The notes under the pieces are model-generated. The model saw nothing but the letters and a program-made list of their open reading frames with translations. It had not been told where the DNA came from and did no database searches. Made by a program: the position numbers and the translations under genes. From DASPKT01 sp035626475 (GTDB taxonomy: Bacteria; Pseudomonadota; Alphaproteobacteria; Azospirillales; Azospirillaceae), in the NCBI GenBank assembly GCA_035626475.1, contig DASPNP010000034.1:1-54778 (forward strand): DNA of 54,778 bases, written 5' to 3'. Positions 36,901 through 45,166 of this stretch are shown here, one piece after another (the stretch's first letter is position 1; the number at the start of each line of letters is the position of its first letter).

Positions 36901-37045
36901 CGCGGATGCGCCGGTCCCCGGCATGTGGACACGGCTGAGCCGGGTATGCGTGGACGCGAGCTTTCCCCCGGCGATCCGCGCCCGCGCCGACCGGTTTCGG
37001 TCCCAAGGGTGGTTCGCGCCGGTCCGCAGCCCGTCCGCGTCCTGA
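33926..37045 (+). CDS. Fusion of a GT4-like transferase, a helical repeat region and a GT17 transferase
   Basis: A 1039-residue protein. Residues 1 to about 370 are GT4-like: LGGTQSAACYLAECL, STPFRGLDVLLDSFARI and AETSCIAVMEAMAAGCLVV. Residues about 380-760 are helical and TPR-like but degenerate. Residues about 768-1039 match GT17, the family of the bisecting beta-1,4-N-acetylglucosaminyltransferase: YDCFQFYNELDLLEIRLEEL, then LVSDVDEIPRAE with the metal-binding Asp residues (about 866-868). I chose ATG 33926, where the recognisable domain begins (MTLKIAFIDETLGDY). The frame is open 26 codons further to ATG 33848, and neither has a strong ribosome site. Two transferases in one chain suggest consecutive sugar additions. 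Confidence 0.85.
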   Translation: MTLKIAFIDETLGDYTPDTPRLRPLGGTQSAACYLAECLAAAGAAVVLVNGVFAAQTVRGVHCQPALALPADLLDGMDALVLVGSVSTPLLQRLAGQGRRLILWAHHAADQPAVGNLGDAAVRDAFAEFAFVSRWQMDGYVAAFGLDPERCRIMRNGMAPAFAGLFGPGEDIGWAKPWPPVLAYASTPFRGLDVLLDSFARIRAAVPGTTLRVFSSLESYGVSLDRDPFADLYRRCRETDGVTHVGALSQAALAAELRRAACLAYPNRFAETSCIAVMEAMAAGCLVVSSRLGALPETTAGFARLMPVPTNAAEHATGFADLVTGALEWLARDPGAGGLLRAQVEHAKATLSWPDRAKAWLGWLSGSETGGPAMPGDRLRAARIHAAAGDADRAVHLCRAMLADNADDAAAWRLLAECEAARGQRAPAAEALVRAWRVGGRQADAEIAARFSGLLGALTGAEEPSLPERVRSAEYLAEMAAEDASLHPHCETLAGITGRLASAGLRTGDGASAHRAYGVLMRLRPGDARTRLAFAWSLTQLARHEAALEAVSQALREGGGDLLASQEARSLIALCLEAAETAAPEALAADPATAARLYRLVAQIGPWLGEEAHSAAAAADAAQAVVSGTGDRTAARARAAVLVARRRGRQGRHEEAIERLREVADTDGEALAALVTAELSQAQERLVSALRTLVTAGVQGRAPAGWRQEAGALMTAAEAALRPAHSDEARRTSLWAGIRGLDALLAYRDAEALLPVLAPPPADGRRLYDCFQFYNELDLLEIRLEELAPVVHRFVLVEATHTHAGTRKPLHFAENRARFAAHADKIIHVVLEDDAGGFAWEREARQREAIARGLQDCDSSDMILVSDVDEIPRAEIAAALRFDAGGPPGLLAPHLDLYLYFLDLKSPEPWISMAAAPWELMRRIGPNRARYLAKQGIGRVLPNAGWHFTWMGGRAGFLAKMQAFAHREMIGGFEQDAANQARLDSFYETGSFADAPVPGMWTRLSRVCVDASFPPAIRARADRFRSQGWFAPVRSPSAS

Positions 37046-37051
37046 TCCCTG

Positions 37052-39049
37052 TCAGATTCCGGCGGGAAGGGCCGGAACAGCGAAGGTTTGCGGCGGCAGC
37101 CCCGCGGCGTGCCGGTCCGCCATGATCCGGAAAGCCGCTTCCAGATGGTGCGTGAATCGCGGCGTGTCGAACAGGGGAACGGTGGCCCGTCCTGCCTCCA
37201 GCCGGCGGCGAAGGACGGCGAGCGCCCCGGGGCTTCGGGCGAGGCTCAAGGCCAGGGCTTCGTACTCGGCCAGGGAGAAGGCGATGGTCTGCGGCAGGCC
37301 GGCCGCCCGCATCAGGCTGCCCGCCACGCGGGAGGCGAAGGTGCCGCCCTGCAGCGTCACGACCGGCGCGCCCATCCAGAGCGCGTCGGAGGTGGTGGTG
37401 TGCCCGGTGTAGGGAAAGGTGTCGAGGACGATGTCCGCCGCCCGGTACCGGGCGAGGTGGTCCGCGGGCGCGAGCCGAGGCGCGAAGACTAGGCGCTTTG
37501 GGTCAATGCCGGCCGCCACGGCCGCGCGTCGCAGGGCGTCCGCCGCCGGGGGTGGCGGCTCCAGCAGCCAGAGCACGCTGCCGGACAGCTGGGCCAGCAG
37601 GCGCATCCAGACGGCGAAGACAGCGGGCGCGATCTTGACCGTGGCGTTGAAGCAGCAGAATACGGGTCCGGTTTCGGGCAGTCCGTAGCCACGCCGGTCC
37701 CATGTCCGCCCGTCCAGCGGCCGACGGCGGTCATTGACCTGGTAAGTCTCCGGCAGAATCGCCAGCCGCTCCAGATAGAAGGGCTGATCCTCGGCCGGTG
37801 TCACTACAGGGTCGCCCAGCAGATAGTCCATGAAGGGACAGCCGCTCGGGCCCGGATAGCCCAGCCAGGACACCTGAACCGGGGCGAGGCGTTGCCGCAG
37901 GAGATCGGGGCGGGCGTCCTTGGTCCAGCCCTTGAGGTCGACGAGAATGTCGATCTCCTCGATGGCCAGCAGCGCCGCCACAGCATCGGACGCCATTCCG
38001 CCGATGTCGTGGAAGCGATCGACGCCGCACGCGATCCGCCGCCGCATCGCGCTGCCGTCGTCTGGGCCATAGGAGAAGGCGGCGACCCGGAAGCCCGCCC
38101 GGTCATGCAGCTCGAAGAGCTCGGCCACCAGATTGGCGGTGGCATGGTTCTGGAGGTCCGCCGAGAGATAGCCCAGGTGAAGCCGCCGGGACCAGCGCGC
38201 ACGCCGGGCCGGGCCCGCCACCAAGAGGTCGGGCGCGACGGCCGCCCGATAAAAATGCCGGGCCGCGCGGTCCTGTTGCGCAGCGTCGGTGTCGATCACC
38301 ATAGCGACCAGCGGCGCGACCACGCCGGCCCCCGTGTCGATCAGGTTCTTCAGCGTCGCGGTCAGGCGGTCGTGGTCGCTCCAGTCGCACAGCGTCAGGG
38401 ATGCAACCAGTAGATCGCCGGCAGCCTCCCCCGACCGAGGCGCCAGGCGCCAGGCGCGCCGGTAGGCACGCGCCGCCGCGACCGGCGCGCCCGCGGCGCG
38501 CAGCGCATGGCCGAGCTCGCGATGGGCCTCGGCGTCGTCGGGCCGCACCAGCACGGCCCGACGCGCCGCCGCGATGGCCATGTCAAGGTGGCCGATCAGC
38601 CGCGCCGCGGCGGCCAGCAGGCGCGCCGCCCGGGCGTCACCAGGCACGTGGCGGATGGCGATCCGCAGGTCCTCCAGAGCGGCCGCGGGATTGCCCGAGC
38701 CCAGCAACGTCAGAGCGCGGCCGACACGCGTGCCGGTGTTGCCGGGATCCAGGCGCAGCGCCCGCGACTGCTGGCGCCACGCTGCCGCGCCGCGCCCCTG
38801 CCGCTGCATCAGCACGCCCAGATTGCCATAGGCCTCGGCGCTCTCCGGCCTAACGGCAATGGCCAGCGTCAGCGCCCGTTCCGCCGCCGCGCCATGTCCC
38901 AGCGCCGCTTCTGCCACGCCCAGAAGATGCAGGGCGTCCGCCTGATCCGGCACCGTGCGCAAGATGGCCCGGCACGCGGCGGCCGCCGCGGCCGGCTGCC
39001 CGGTCAGGTAGAGGTTCGCCGCGGCCGCGAGCGCCTCCGGCAGCCTCAT
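37052..39049 (-). CDS. TPR protein with SPINDLY/OGT-like (GT41) catalytic domain
   Basis: A 665-residue homologue of O-linked GlcNAc transferase and plant SPINDLY. TPR units fill about 1-240 (AYGNLGVLMQRQGRGAAA). The catalytic region has LGYLSADLQNHATANLV with the conserved His, WLGYPGPSG, FCCFNATVKIAP with the UDP-site Lys, and FPYTGHTTTSDALWMGAPVV. These enzymes modify Ser/Thr of cytoplasmic proteins; SPINDLY uses GDP-fucose and OGT uses UDP-GlcNAc. Given the GDP-fucose operon nearby, protein O-fucosylation is a reasonable idea. The start ATG overlaps the upstream stop (ATGA, 39046-39049). The frame continues 5' to 39373 only as a shadow of that gene. Confidence 0.9.
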   Translation of the reverse strand: MRLPEALAAAANLYLTGQPAAAAAACRAILRTVPDQADALHLLGVAEAALGHGAAAERALTLAIAVRPESAEAYGNLGVLMQRQGRGAAAWRQQSRALRLDPGNTGTRVGRALTLLGSGNPAAALEDLRIAIRHVPGDARAARLLAAAARLIGHLDMAIAAARRAVLVRPDDAEAHRELGHALRAAGAPVAAARAYRRAWRLAPRSGEAAGDLLVASLTLCDWSDHDRLTATLKNLIDTGAGVVAPLVAMVIDTDAAQQDRAARHFYRAAVAPDLLVAGPARRARWSRRLHLGYLSADLQNHATANLVAELFELHDRAGFRVAAFSYGPDDGSAMRRRIACGVDRFHDIGGMASDAVAALLAIEEIDILVDLKGWTKDARPDLLRQRLAPVQVSWLGYPGPSGCPFMDYLLGDPVVTPAEDQPFYLERLAILPETYQVNDRRRPLDGRTWDRRGYGLPETGPVFCCFNATVKIAPAVFAVWMRLLAQLSGSVLWLLEPPPPAADALRRAAVAAGIDPKRLVFAPRLAPADHLARYRAADIVLDTFPYTGHTTTSDALWMGAPVVTLQGGTFASRVAGSLMRAAGLPQTIAFSLAEYEALALSLARSPGALAVLRRRLEAGRATVPLFDTPRFTHHLEAAFRIMADRHAAGLPPQTFAVPALPAGI

Positions 39050-39915
39050 GGCGGCGCCATGAAGCTGAGCGGCCGTGTCACCCAGCCGCCCTCTGGCGTC
39101 GCCAACCGTCGCGGCTCGGCCTTGCTGTCCCGCGGGAAGCCGGCCAGATGCACGATGCCAAGCTGTGTGTGCGGCAGCTGCGGGTCGAGCAGACGGTGTC
39201 CGTCGGCGGAGCAATGCGGCAGTGCGCGATAGCAGATCCAGTTGCAGCTGGCTGGCAGCAGGCAACAGGGTAGGCCGCTGGTTCGCAGCGCGACGTTCAG
39301 CGCCGTCTGCTCGCTGACGAACAGCGTCACCTGATCCAGCGACCGGGCCAGAAGGGTGGCCCAGAGCCGCCAATGCGGTGCGTCGGCGCGGGCGGCGAAG
39401 ACGCCGCAGTTCAGCAGCGGATAGTCGCCCAGCCGCTCGGCCGTCGCCTCGTCGAAGCAGGCGCGGTACCAGGCGCGCAGGTGCGTGGCGTAGGAGACAC
39501 CCTCATAGAAGGGCGAATAGGAGCGGTCCAGCTCGGGAGCGATGGCGAACCCCTCCCGCTCGGCACCGGCGACCATCAACTCGACCGCCTGCCAATCCTG
39601 CACCCAGCAATCGGCATCCAACCAGACGATGGTGCCGGCGTCGGCCACGTACTTGGGCAAATGCGGGCGCGAGACCATTGCCTTGTAATAGTCCGGCATC
39701 GGCCGGCGGAAGGCATGGTCCCATTCAGGCATCACGCGACGGACCTGCCGCGCCTCGAGCCAGTGGCGGCCCGCTGGGCCGATGCCGAGGTCGAGCACGG
39801 TGATCGGCACCGCGCATCCCGCCGCCGTGGCGCGGATCGAAGCGATCAGCCCCTGCAGCAAGGGCAGATAGCCGTCGTCGGCCGCCGAGACGATAGCGCA
39901 GCGGTGATGTGGCAT
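39046..39915 (-). CDS. Predicted GT-A fold glycosyltransferase, family uncertain
   Basis: A 289-residue protein without TPR units. The pattern is GT8-like or related: a start at CAIVSAADDGYLPLLQGLI, then VWLDADCWVQDW with a probable metal-binding Asp-x-Asp (DAD), LLNCGVFAARADAPHW in the middle, and HLAGFPRDSK near the end. I chose ATG 39915, where the domain begins; ATG 39969 is an alternative and neither has a clear ribosome site. It is translationally coupled to the SPINDLY-like gene downstream, so the two enzymes may act in sequence on one acceptor. The sugar is unknown. Confidence 0.75.
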   Translation of the reverse strand: MPHHRCAIVSAADDGYLPLLQGLIASIRATAAGCAVPITVLDLGIGPAGRHWLEARQVRRVMPEWDHAFRRPMPDYYKAMVSRPHLPKYVADAGTIVWLDADCWVQDWQAVELMVAGAEREGFAIAPELDRSYSPFYEGVSYATHLRAWYRACFDEATAERLGDYPLLNCGVFAARADAPHWRLWATLLARSLDQVTLFVSEQTALNVALRTSGLPCCLLPASCNWICYRALPHCSADGHRLLDPQLPHTQLGIVHLAGFPRDSKAEPRRLATPEGGWVTRPLSFMAPP

Positions 39916-40106
39916 CAGGGCCGTCCGGCCGCTGGGCGTCGTGAAACCGCGTGCATGCCTAATCTCCATCGCCGAAGCGCTTGGCCCCTGATATGCCACG
40001 CCGGACGGGGTGGGACAAAGGAGCAACGAGAGGGTTGACCGGTTGGATCTGGAGCCCGGCGCACCCGCCGTGCGACCCTGCAGACCCCTTTCGCCGGACC
40101 ACTCTC

Positions 40107-41432
40107 ATGACGCCCGCCCGCCCCTGCCGTAATTGCCGCGTCTGCGGATCGTCCTGGCTGCGGCCGGTCATCGATCTGGGCGAGCAGTGGCTGCAGGGAG
40201 CGTTCGTCAAGCCCGGGCGGCGCCCGCCGCCGGATCGGCGCTGGCCGCTGCGGCTTGTCCGTTGCGATACAGCCCGGGGCGGGTGCGGGTTGCTGCAGCT
40301 GGCGATCAGCATCGCGCCGGAAGCCCTCTATGGCGATTACTGGTACCGGTCCGGCACCAACGCCACGATGCGCGATCATCTGCGCGGCATCGCGCGGGCG
40401 GCCATGGCCCTGTGCCCCGCCGGACGCCCGGCGGTGCTCGACATCGGCTGCAACGATGGCACGCTGCTGTCATGTTTTCCCGATGCGGCCTGCCGCGTCG
40501 GCGTCGATCCCTCGCAGGCTGCGGCGGTGGACGATGGCGCCATGCTGATCCGGGCGGCCTTTCCGGATGCCCCGCAGCTGGCGGATCTGCCCGCCGCCGG
40601 TTTTGACGTGGTGACCTCGATCGCCATGTTCTACGACCTGGAGGATCCGGTCGCGGCGGCGGCGGCGATCGCCCGCCTGCTGCGGCCAGGGGGCGTCTGG
40701 ATTCTGGAGCTGTCCTATCTGCCCCTTATGCTCGTGCAGAACGCCTTTGATACGATCTGCTTCGAGCATCTGGAATATTACAGCCTGCGCGTCCTCGACC
40801 ACATCGCCGCGCGGGCCGATCTGCGGATTTTCCGGGCCGAGCTGAACGACAGCAATGGCGGCAGCATCCGCTGCTATGTTTGCCATGCCGGCGAGGGCGG
40901 CCACGGATCGGCCGGGGACGACGCGTTTCTGCAGGCCTTGCGCCGGTGCGAAGCGGCGCTGGCGCTCGACACCGACGCGCCCTACGCGGCGTTCCAGAGC
41001 CGGGCCGGCGCGCTACGGCGTGACCTGATGCGCCTTCTGGCCGAGGTGCGCGCCGAGGGCGGCACCGTCCATGTCTATGGCGCCTCCACCAAGGGAAACG
41101 TGTTGCTGCAATGGTGCGGCATCGGACGCGACATCGTCGCCTGCGCGGCGGACCGCAATCCCGAGAAGGTGGGTGCCTGTACGCTCGGCACCGGTATTCC
41201 CATCGTCTCTGAGGAGCAGTCGCGCGCGTTGCGGCCGGACTGGTATCTGGTGCTGCCCTGGCATTTCCGGCGGGAATTCCTCGCCCGCGAGCGCGCCATG
41301 GTCGCGGCGGGCACACGGCTGCTGTTTCCCCTGCCGCGCATCGAGGTGATCGACGCCAGCACTGTGGCGGCCGCCGCCGCGGCGCCGCCGCCGGATCCTT
41401 TGTCCCTGCTCGGCCTGAGTGCGACCGGCTGA
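40107..41432 (+). CDS. Sugar C-methyltransferase (Methyltransf_13 / Methyltransf_14 type)
   Basis: A 441-residue SAM-dependent enzyme of the type that C-methylates NDP-keto-deoxysugars (TylC3/NovU-like). The N-terminal zinc-binding region holds CRNCRVCGSSW and, later, CDTARGGCG. The SAM site is VLDIGCNDGTLL. The C-terminal domain has VHVYGASTKGNVLLQW and DWYLVLPWHFRREFLARE. It probably decorates a keto-sugar intermediate, perhaps one derived from the GDP-4-keto-6-deoxymannose made by Gmd. I chose ATG 40107, just before the zinc region; the frame is open to 39981 without sense. The last codons lie in the shared hairpin at 41421-41453. Confidence 0.88.
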   Translation: MTPARPCRNCRVCGSSWLRPVIDLGEQWLQGAFVKPGRRPPPDRRWPLRLVRCDTARGGCGLLQLAISIAPEALYGDYWYRSGTNATMRDHLRGIARAAMALCPAGRPAVLDIGCNDGTLLSCFPDAACRVGVDPSQAAAVDDGAMLIRAAFPDAPQLADLPAAGFDVVTSIAMFYDLEDPVAAAAAIARLLRPGGVWILELSYLPLMLVQNAFDTICFEHLEYYSLRVLDHIAARADLRIFRAELNDSNGGSIRCYVCHAGEGGHGSAGDDAFLQALRRCEAALALDTDAPYAAFQSRAGALRRDLMRLLAEVRAEGGTVHVYGASTKGNVLLQWCGIGRDIVACAADRNPEKVGACTLGTGIPIVSEEQSRALRPDWYLVLPWHFRREFLARERAMVAAGTRLLFPLPRIEVIDASTVAAAAAAPPPDPLSLLGLSATG

Positions 41433-41453
41433 GCGCCGCGCTCAGCCGGTCGC
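41421..41453. terminator. Perfect bidirectional hairpin spanning two convergent stop codons
   Basis: GCGACCGGCTGAGCG (41421-41435) and its exact reverse complement (41439-41453) flank a 3-base loop. Each arm contains the TGA of one gene: 41430-41432 on the plus strand and 41442-41444 on the minus strand. It has no T-run, but a 15-bp perfect stem should stop or stabilise transcripts from both sides. Confidence 0.7.
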
Positions 41454-43391
41454 AGAGCTTCCTCGGATCACGTCGGAGACGAGGCGGTCCAGTGCGGCGA
41501 GATCGATCTCGACCGGCACGTCGAGACGGTCGAGCACGTTCGGCGGCAGAGGCCCGTCGGCGACGAAGCGGCCCCGCAGATGCCGCGCCGTGCCAACCAG
41601 ACTGATCTGCGTGCCCATCTGGGCGTTCCAGACCGACGCCGGATGGAAAAAATCCGGATTGGCCAGATGAATCCACGTACAGCCGGGCGGCATGAACATG
41701 TGGTTGGCGGTTCCCGCACCAATCGGGGCCACGACGATCTCGGCGCCGGCGACCAGTGCCACCGTCTCCCGCACGGTCAGACGTTCCGGCTGCAGCGTCT
41801 CGAAGCCATGGCCCTCCAGCAGAGCGCCGACGTCGGCGTCGTTGGCGATCCGGTGCTTGGGCGCCGATCCCCGTCGGGTCAGATAGATCCGGCGGGGATC
41901 GGCGGTCGGCGGAACCTGCGGCAGGAACCGCTCGCGCAGCCAGCGATAGGCGACGGCATAGGGAATGGCCGAGGGCAGACAGGCGCGGTGAAAGCGATAG
42001 AGGATCTGAATGTCGTCCGGTCCGACACGATGACGCAGATCGACGATCCGGTCGGGATCGACGCCGGCGAGCGCGAGCATCTCATGGTGGAAGGCCCGCA
42101 AGTCGAAGAGATGGATGGGCAGCGCCTTCAGATCGGGCATCCGTTCGCGGACAAGCAGGCGAGGCAGAACGTCCACCAGGAAATGCCAGTAGTTGGGCGA
42201 GGAGGGCAGGAACAGGCAGGGCTCGTCGACCTCGACCCGGCGGTACCGCGGGCGTGGAATGCGGCACAGCGCGGATCGCGCCTCCGGAGAATGACCGACC
42301 ACCGGAACGGTCGGGCCGTGGACCACGAGGTCGGCGGTCTCGTGCAGCAGATGCCGGCGGCCGGCGAGGACGAAGCACTCGTAATTGTCCTTTACGTAGA
42401 AGCCCTGCAGCACCTCCACGTCAGCATCAAGCGCGACGCCGACGCGGGTAACGTCCGGTCGCGTCAGAGCCTCGGCATGAGGGCGCAGGTACGCCGGCAG
42501 GGCATCCAGCGCCTCACGGGTGACCGGTTGGGCCTCGCCCAACCACAGATGGTGCGGCAGAGCCGCGGCCGCGCACCAGCCGGCGAAGTCGTTCCGGCTC
42601 ACCGCGAACACGTCGATCTCCGCCGTGGGGAGTTCGGGAAAATCGTGCGCGTTCCTCAGCCGCAGCAGATCCAGCGCGAGGTCCCGCGCGTTCGCCGCCA
42701 GACAGAGCCGGATCAGTTCCTCGACCTGAGCGTACAATCGCGCCGTGATCCGAGGTGCGGCGGCCAGGGCGGTCAGGGCCCGGTCGCACCAGGGAGTGCT
42801 GTCAAGACCGGCGATGTAGGCCTGCCCAGCCCGGTGCGTGCAATGAAGGACATACTGCTCGCGCAGCTCGAGATCGCCGGGTGCTGCCTCGACGCCGCGC
42901 CGCAGCCAGTCCGCCGCCGCGTCCGGGCGGCCCAGCAGCCAGCACAGGCGGGCGAGGCCCAGATGGCCGGCGCGTGAGGCGGGATGATGACGCAGGACGG
43001 CCAGCAGCGGCGCCCGGGCGGCGTCCAGGTCGCCTTCGCGCTCAAGCAAGGTAGCCAGCGCGAGCGCGGCGGCCTCGTCGGCCGGGGCCAGCGCCAGGAC
43101 CCGGCGATAATACTGGCGCGCCGCCGCGAGGTCGCCCGCATCCGCCCGCAAAAGGGCGAGATTGCGATATGCGTCCACTAGATCCGGCTTCGACGCGATC
43201 GCGCGTCGGAAGGCATCGGCGGCGGCATCGGGTCGAGCGGCCGCGCTGTGCACGACGCCCAGGAGGCAGGCGGCTTCGGCCTGCGCCGGCTGTCGGGCCA
43301 GCACGGCGCGGCAGAGCGCCGCCGCCTCGGCGTGCGATCCTTGCCGCAACAGTTCCAGCGCCGTGCCCAGAAGCTCGGTGAAAGCCGCCAT
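41442..43391 (-). CDS. TPR protein with GT61 (DUF563) glycosyltransferase domain
   Basis: A 649-residue protein. TPR units occupy about 5-180 (AYRNLALLRADAGDLAAARQ). The C-terminal GT61 domain (about 350-640) has SPNYWHFLVDVLPRLLV, YLTRRGSAPKHRIANDAD and VAGAEIVVAPIGAGTANHMF, the family's nucleotide-sugar motifs. GT61 includes plant xylosyl- and GlcNAc-transferases as well as bacterial capsule and surface enzymes, so the sugar cannot be set. The ATG at 43391 follows GGAAGG at a good distance. It converges on the methyltransferase and shares its terminator hairpin. A divergent promoter region of 266 bases separates it from the gene at 43658. Confidence 0.87.
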   Translation of the reverse strand: MAAFTELLGTALELLRQGSHAEAAALCRAVLARQPAQAEAACLLGVVHSAAARPDAAADAFRRAIASKPDLVDAYRNLALLRADAGDLAAARQYYRRVLALAPADEAAALALATLLEREGDLDAARAPLLAVLRHHPASRAGHLGLARLCWLLGRPDAAADWLRRGVEAAPGDLELREQYVLHCTHRAGQAYIAGLDSTPWCDRALTALAAAPRITARLYAQVEELIRLCLAANARDLALDLLRLRNAHDFPELPTAEIDVFAVSRNDFAGWCAAAALPHHLWLGEAQPVTREALDALPAYLRPHAEALTRPDVTRVGVALDADVEVLQGFYVKDNYECFVLAGRRHLLHETADLVVHGPTVPVVGHSPEARSALCRIPRPRYRRVEVDEPCLFLPSSPNYWHFLVDVLPRLLVRERMPDLKALPIHLFDLRAFHHEMLALAGVDPDRIVDLRHRVGPDDIQILYRFHRACLPSAIPYAVAYRWLRERFLPQVPPTADPRRIYLTRRGSAPKHRIANDADVGALLEGHGFETLQPERLTVRETVALVAGAEIVVAPIGAGTANHMFMPPGCTWIHLANPDFFHPASVWNAQMGTQISLVGTARHLRGRFVADGPLPPNVLDRLDVPVEIDLAALDRLVSDVIRGSSATG

Positions 43392-43657
43392 GCCCGTCCT
43401 TCCGTCAAGACCAGCCCAAGATTGTTCCGGCATCGCACCGACTTTCGGCTGTACGCCCACCACAGGGCGGGTAGAATTCCCGCCGCATCCGGTGCCGCAA
43501 CGCCGGACCCAGGGGCCGCGGCATGCCGGGCCGATACGCAGAGAACGGAAGGCACGGCGATGACGCGTCTGTCGGCGGATGCTCCGGGCACGCCGTCCAG
43601 CCAGGCTAGCATGCCAGGCCCAGCACTGTCGCGACCGCCTCCGGAGCGCCGCGAGCC

Positions 43658-45166
43658 GTGAGCGGGTCCATGCTACACCATGCGGCGGAGCCGTGGATCG
43701 CCTGGTTCGACCAAGCCACGGCCGCGTTCGCCGCCGGCCGGTATGCCGAGGCTGCGGCGCTGTTCCAAGCGGCGGCGACGGCATGCCCCGGCCATCCCAC
43801 CATATCCTTCAATCTCGCGCTGGCGCTGCGTGGCGCCGGTCGGTCGGCCGAGGCGCTCAGCCTTTTCCGGTCGCTCGACGCCGCGCGGCCGGATCATCCG
43901 CCGACGCTGTTCCAACTGGCGACTATGCTTGCCGATCTCGGCCGGCCTGCCGAGGCCGTGCCGGTCCTGGAGCGATTGGTCTCGGTGCGGCCGGACCATC
44001 CACAGGCGGCCTTCACGCTCGGCAATCTGCTCATGGCCCAGAACCGCCCGTGTCGGGCCGAGAGGGCTTTTAGCATAGCGGTTGCCTTGGATCCCGCCAG
44101 CGCCGCCGGCGTCAACAATCTGGGTGCCGCGATCATGGCGCAGCGCCGGCCGCATGCCGCCACGGCCTATTACCGGCGGGCGGCCCGCCTGGCGCCGGAC
44201 TGTCCCGAGTACCACAAGAACCTCGGGGCCAGCCTGCTGATGACAGGGCGGTTCGAGGAGGGGTTCCGGGAGTATGAGTGGCGCCGCCGGCAGGCAGTAT
44301 GGCGCTGGAACCGTCCGTTTCCTGGAGCACCGGCATGGCAGGGCGGGGCGCTCGCGGGGCGGACCATTCTGGTGCAGTTCGAGCAGGGGCTGGGCGACAC
44401 GTTCCAGTTCGCGCGCTATTTCGCCCTGTTGCGGGCCATGGGAGCCCGAACCCTTTTCGAGTGCCAGCCGATTCTGACGCGGGTGCTGGCGTCGGTGCCG
44501 GGCATCGACCGGTTGGTTGCCCCGGGCGAGCCGCTGTCCGACGTCGACTGCCAAGCCTCCCTAATGAGCCTGCCTCTGCTTTGCCGGACCACGGTCGGCA
44601 CGATTCCCGGGGGCGTTCCTTATCTGCGGGCCGAACCGGCCCTCGCGGCCGCGTGGCGCCAGCGCCTCGATGCCGGGCAATTCAATGTGGGCATTCATTG
44701 GCACGCCAACGGCCCCGAGCGCTCCATACCCTTGCGCCGCTTCGCCGGTCTGGCCGCGGTTCCTGGAGTGCAGCTGCACAGTCTGCAACAGGGGCAGGGA
44801 CTGGAGCAGAGGGCCGCCCTGCGGTCCGAAGTTCCTTTCGCATCTGAGGTCGAGGCCGGGCGGTTGGCGCCGGCGGACGCCTTCGTCGACGAGGCCGCGC
44901 TCATCGCGGGGCTCGACCTGGTGGTCTGCTGCGACTCCGCCGTCGCCCATCTGGCCGGTGCGATGGGCGTGCCGGTGTTTCTGGTTCTGCCCTGGCTGGC
45001 AGACTGGCGGTGGATGCTCGACCCGGTGGCCACGCCCTGGTATCCCCGGACGACGCTGTTCCGGATGGGCCGTCCCGATGACTGGGAGGGGGTCATGCAA
45101 CGGATCGTTGCCGCTGTAGCCCCGGCGGCGCGCTCGAAGGCCCGCAGCGGAGGGCCGGCGGCATGA
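43658..45166 (+). CDS. TPR protein with GT9-like glycosyltransferase domain (paralogue of 27886-29703)
   Basis: A 502-residue protein. TPR units fill about 15-215. The C-terminal domain (about 225-490) has VQFEQGLGDTFQFARYFALL, DLVVCCDSAVAHLAGAMG and WRWMLDPVATPWYP, the same motifs in the same order as in the gene at 27886-29703. The start is either GTG 43658 or ATG 43670; neither has a clear ribosome site. Its stop overlaps the next start by ATGA (45163-45166), so this gene and the next are coupled. The SPINDLY-like gene follows on the same strand after a further 88 bases, making a probable three-gene operon. Confidence 0.85.
   Translation: MSGSMLHHAAEPWIAWFDQATAAFAAGRYAEAAALFQAAATACPGHPTISFNLALALRGAGRSAEALSLFRSLDAARPDHPPTLFQLATMLADLGRPAEAVPVLERLVSVRPDHPQAAFTLGNLLMAQNRPCRAERAFSIAVALDPASAAGVNNLGAAIMAQRRPHAATAYYRRAARLAPDCPEYHKNLGASLLMTGRFEEGFREYEWRRRQAVWRWNRPFPGAPAWQGGALAGRTILVQFEQGLGDTFQFARYFALLRAMGARTLFECQPILTRVLASVPGIDRLVAPGEPLSDVDCQASLMSLPLLCRTTVGTIPGGVPYLRAEPALAAAWRQRLDAGQFNVGIHWHANGPERSIPLRRFAGLAAVPGVQLHSLQQGQGLEQRAALRSEVPFASEVEAGRLAPADAFVDEAALIAGLDLVVCCDSAVAHLAGAMGVPVFLVLPWLADWRWMLDPVATPWYPRTTLFRMGRPDDWEGVMQRIVAAVAPAARSKARSGGPAA

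Noticed and set aside
33884..37006. A 1040-codon minus-strand open frame
   Set aside because: It mirrors the GT4-GT17 gene on the other strand. The plus strand has clear transferase motifs and this one has none.
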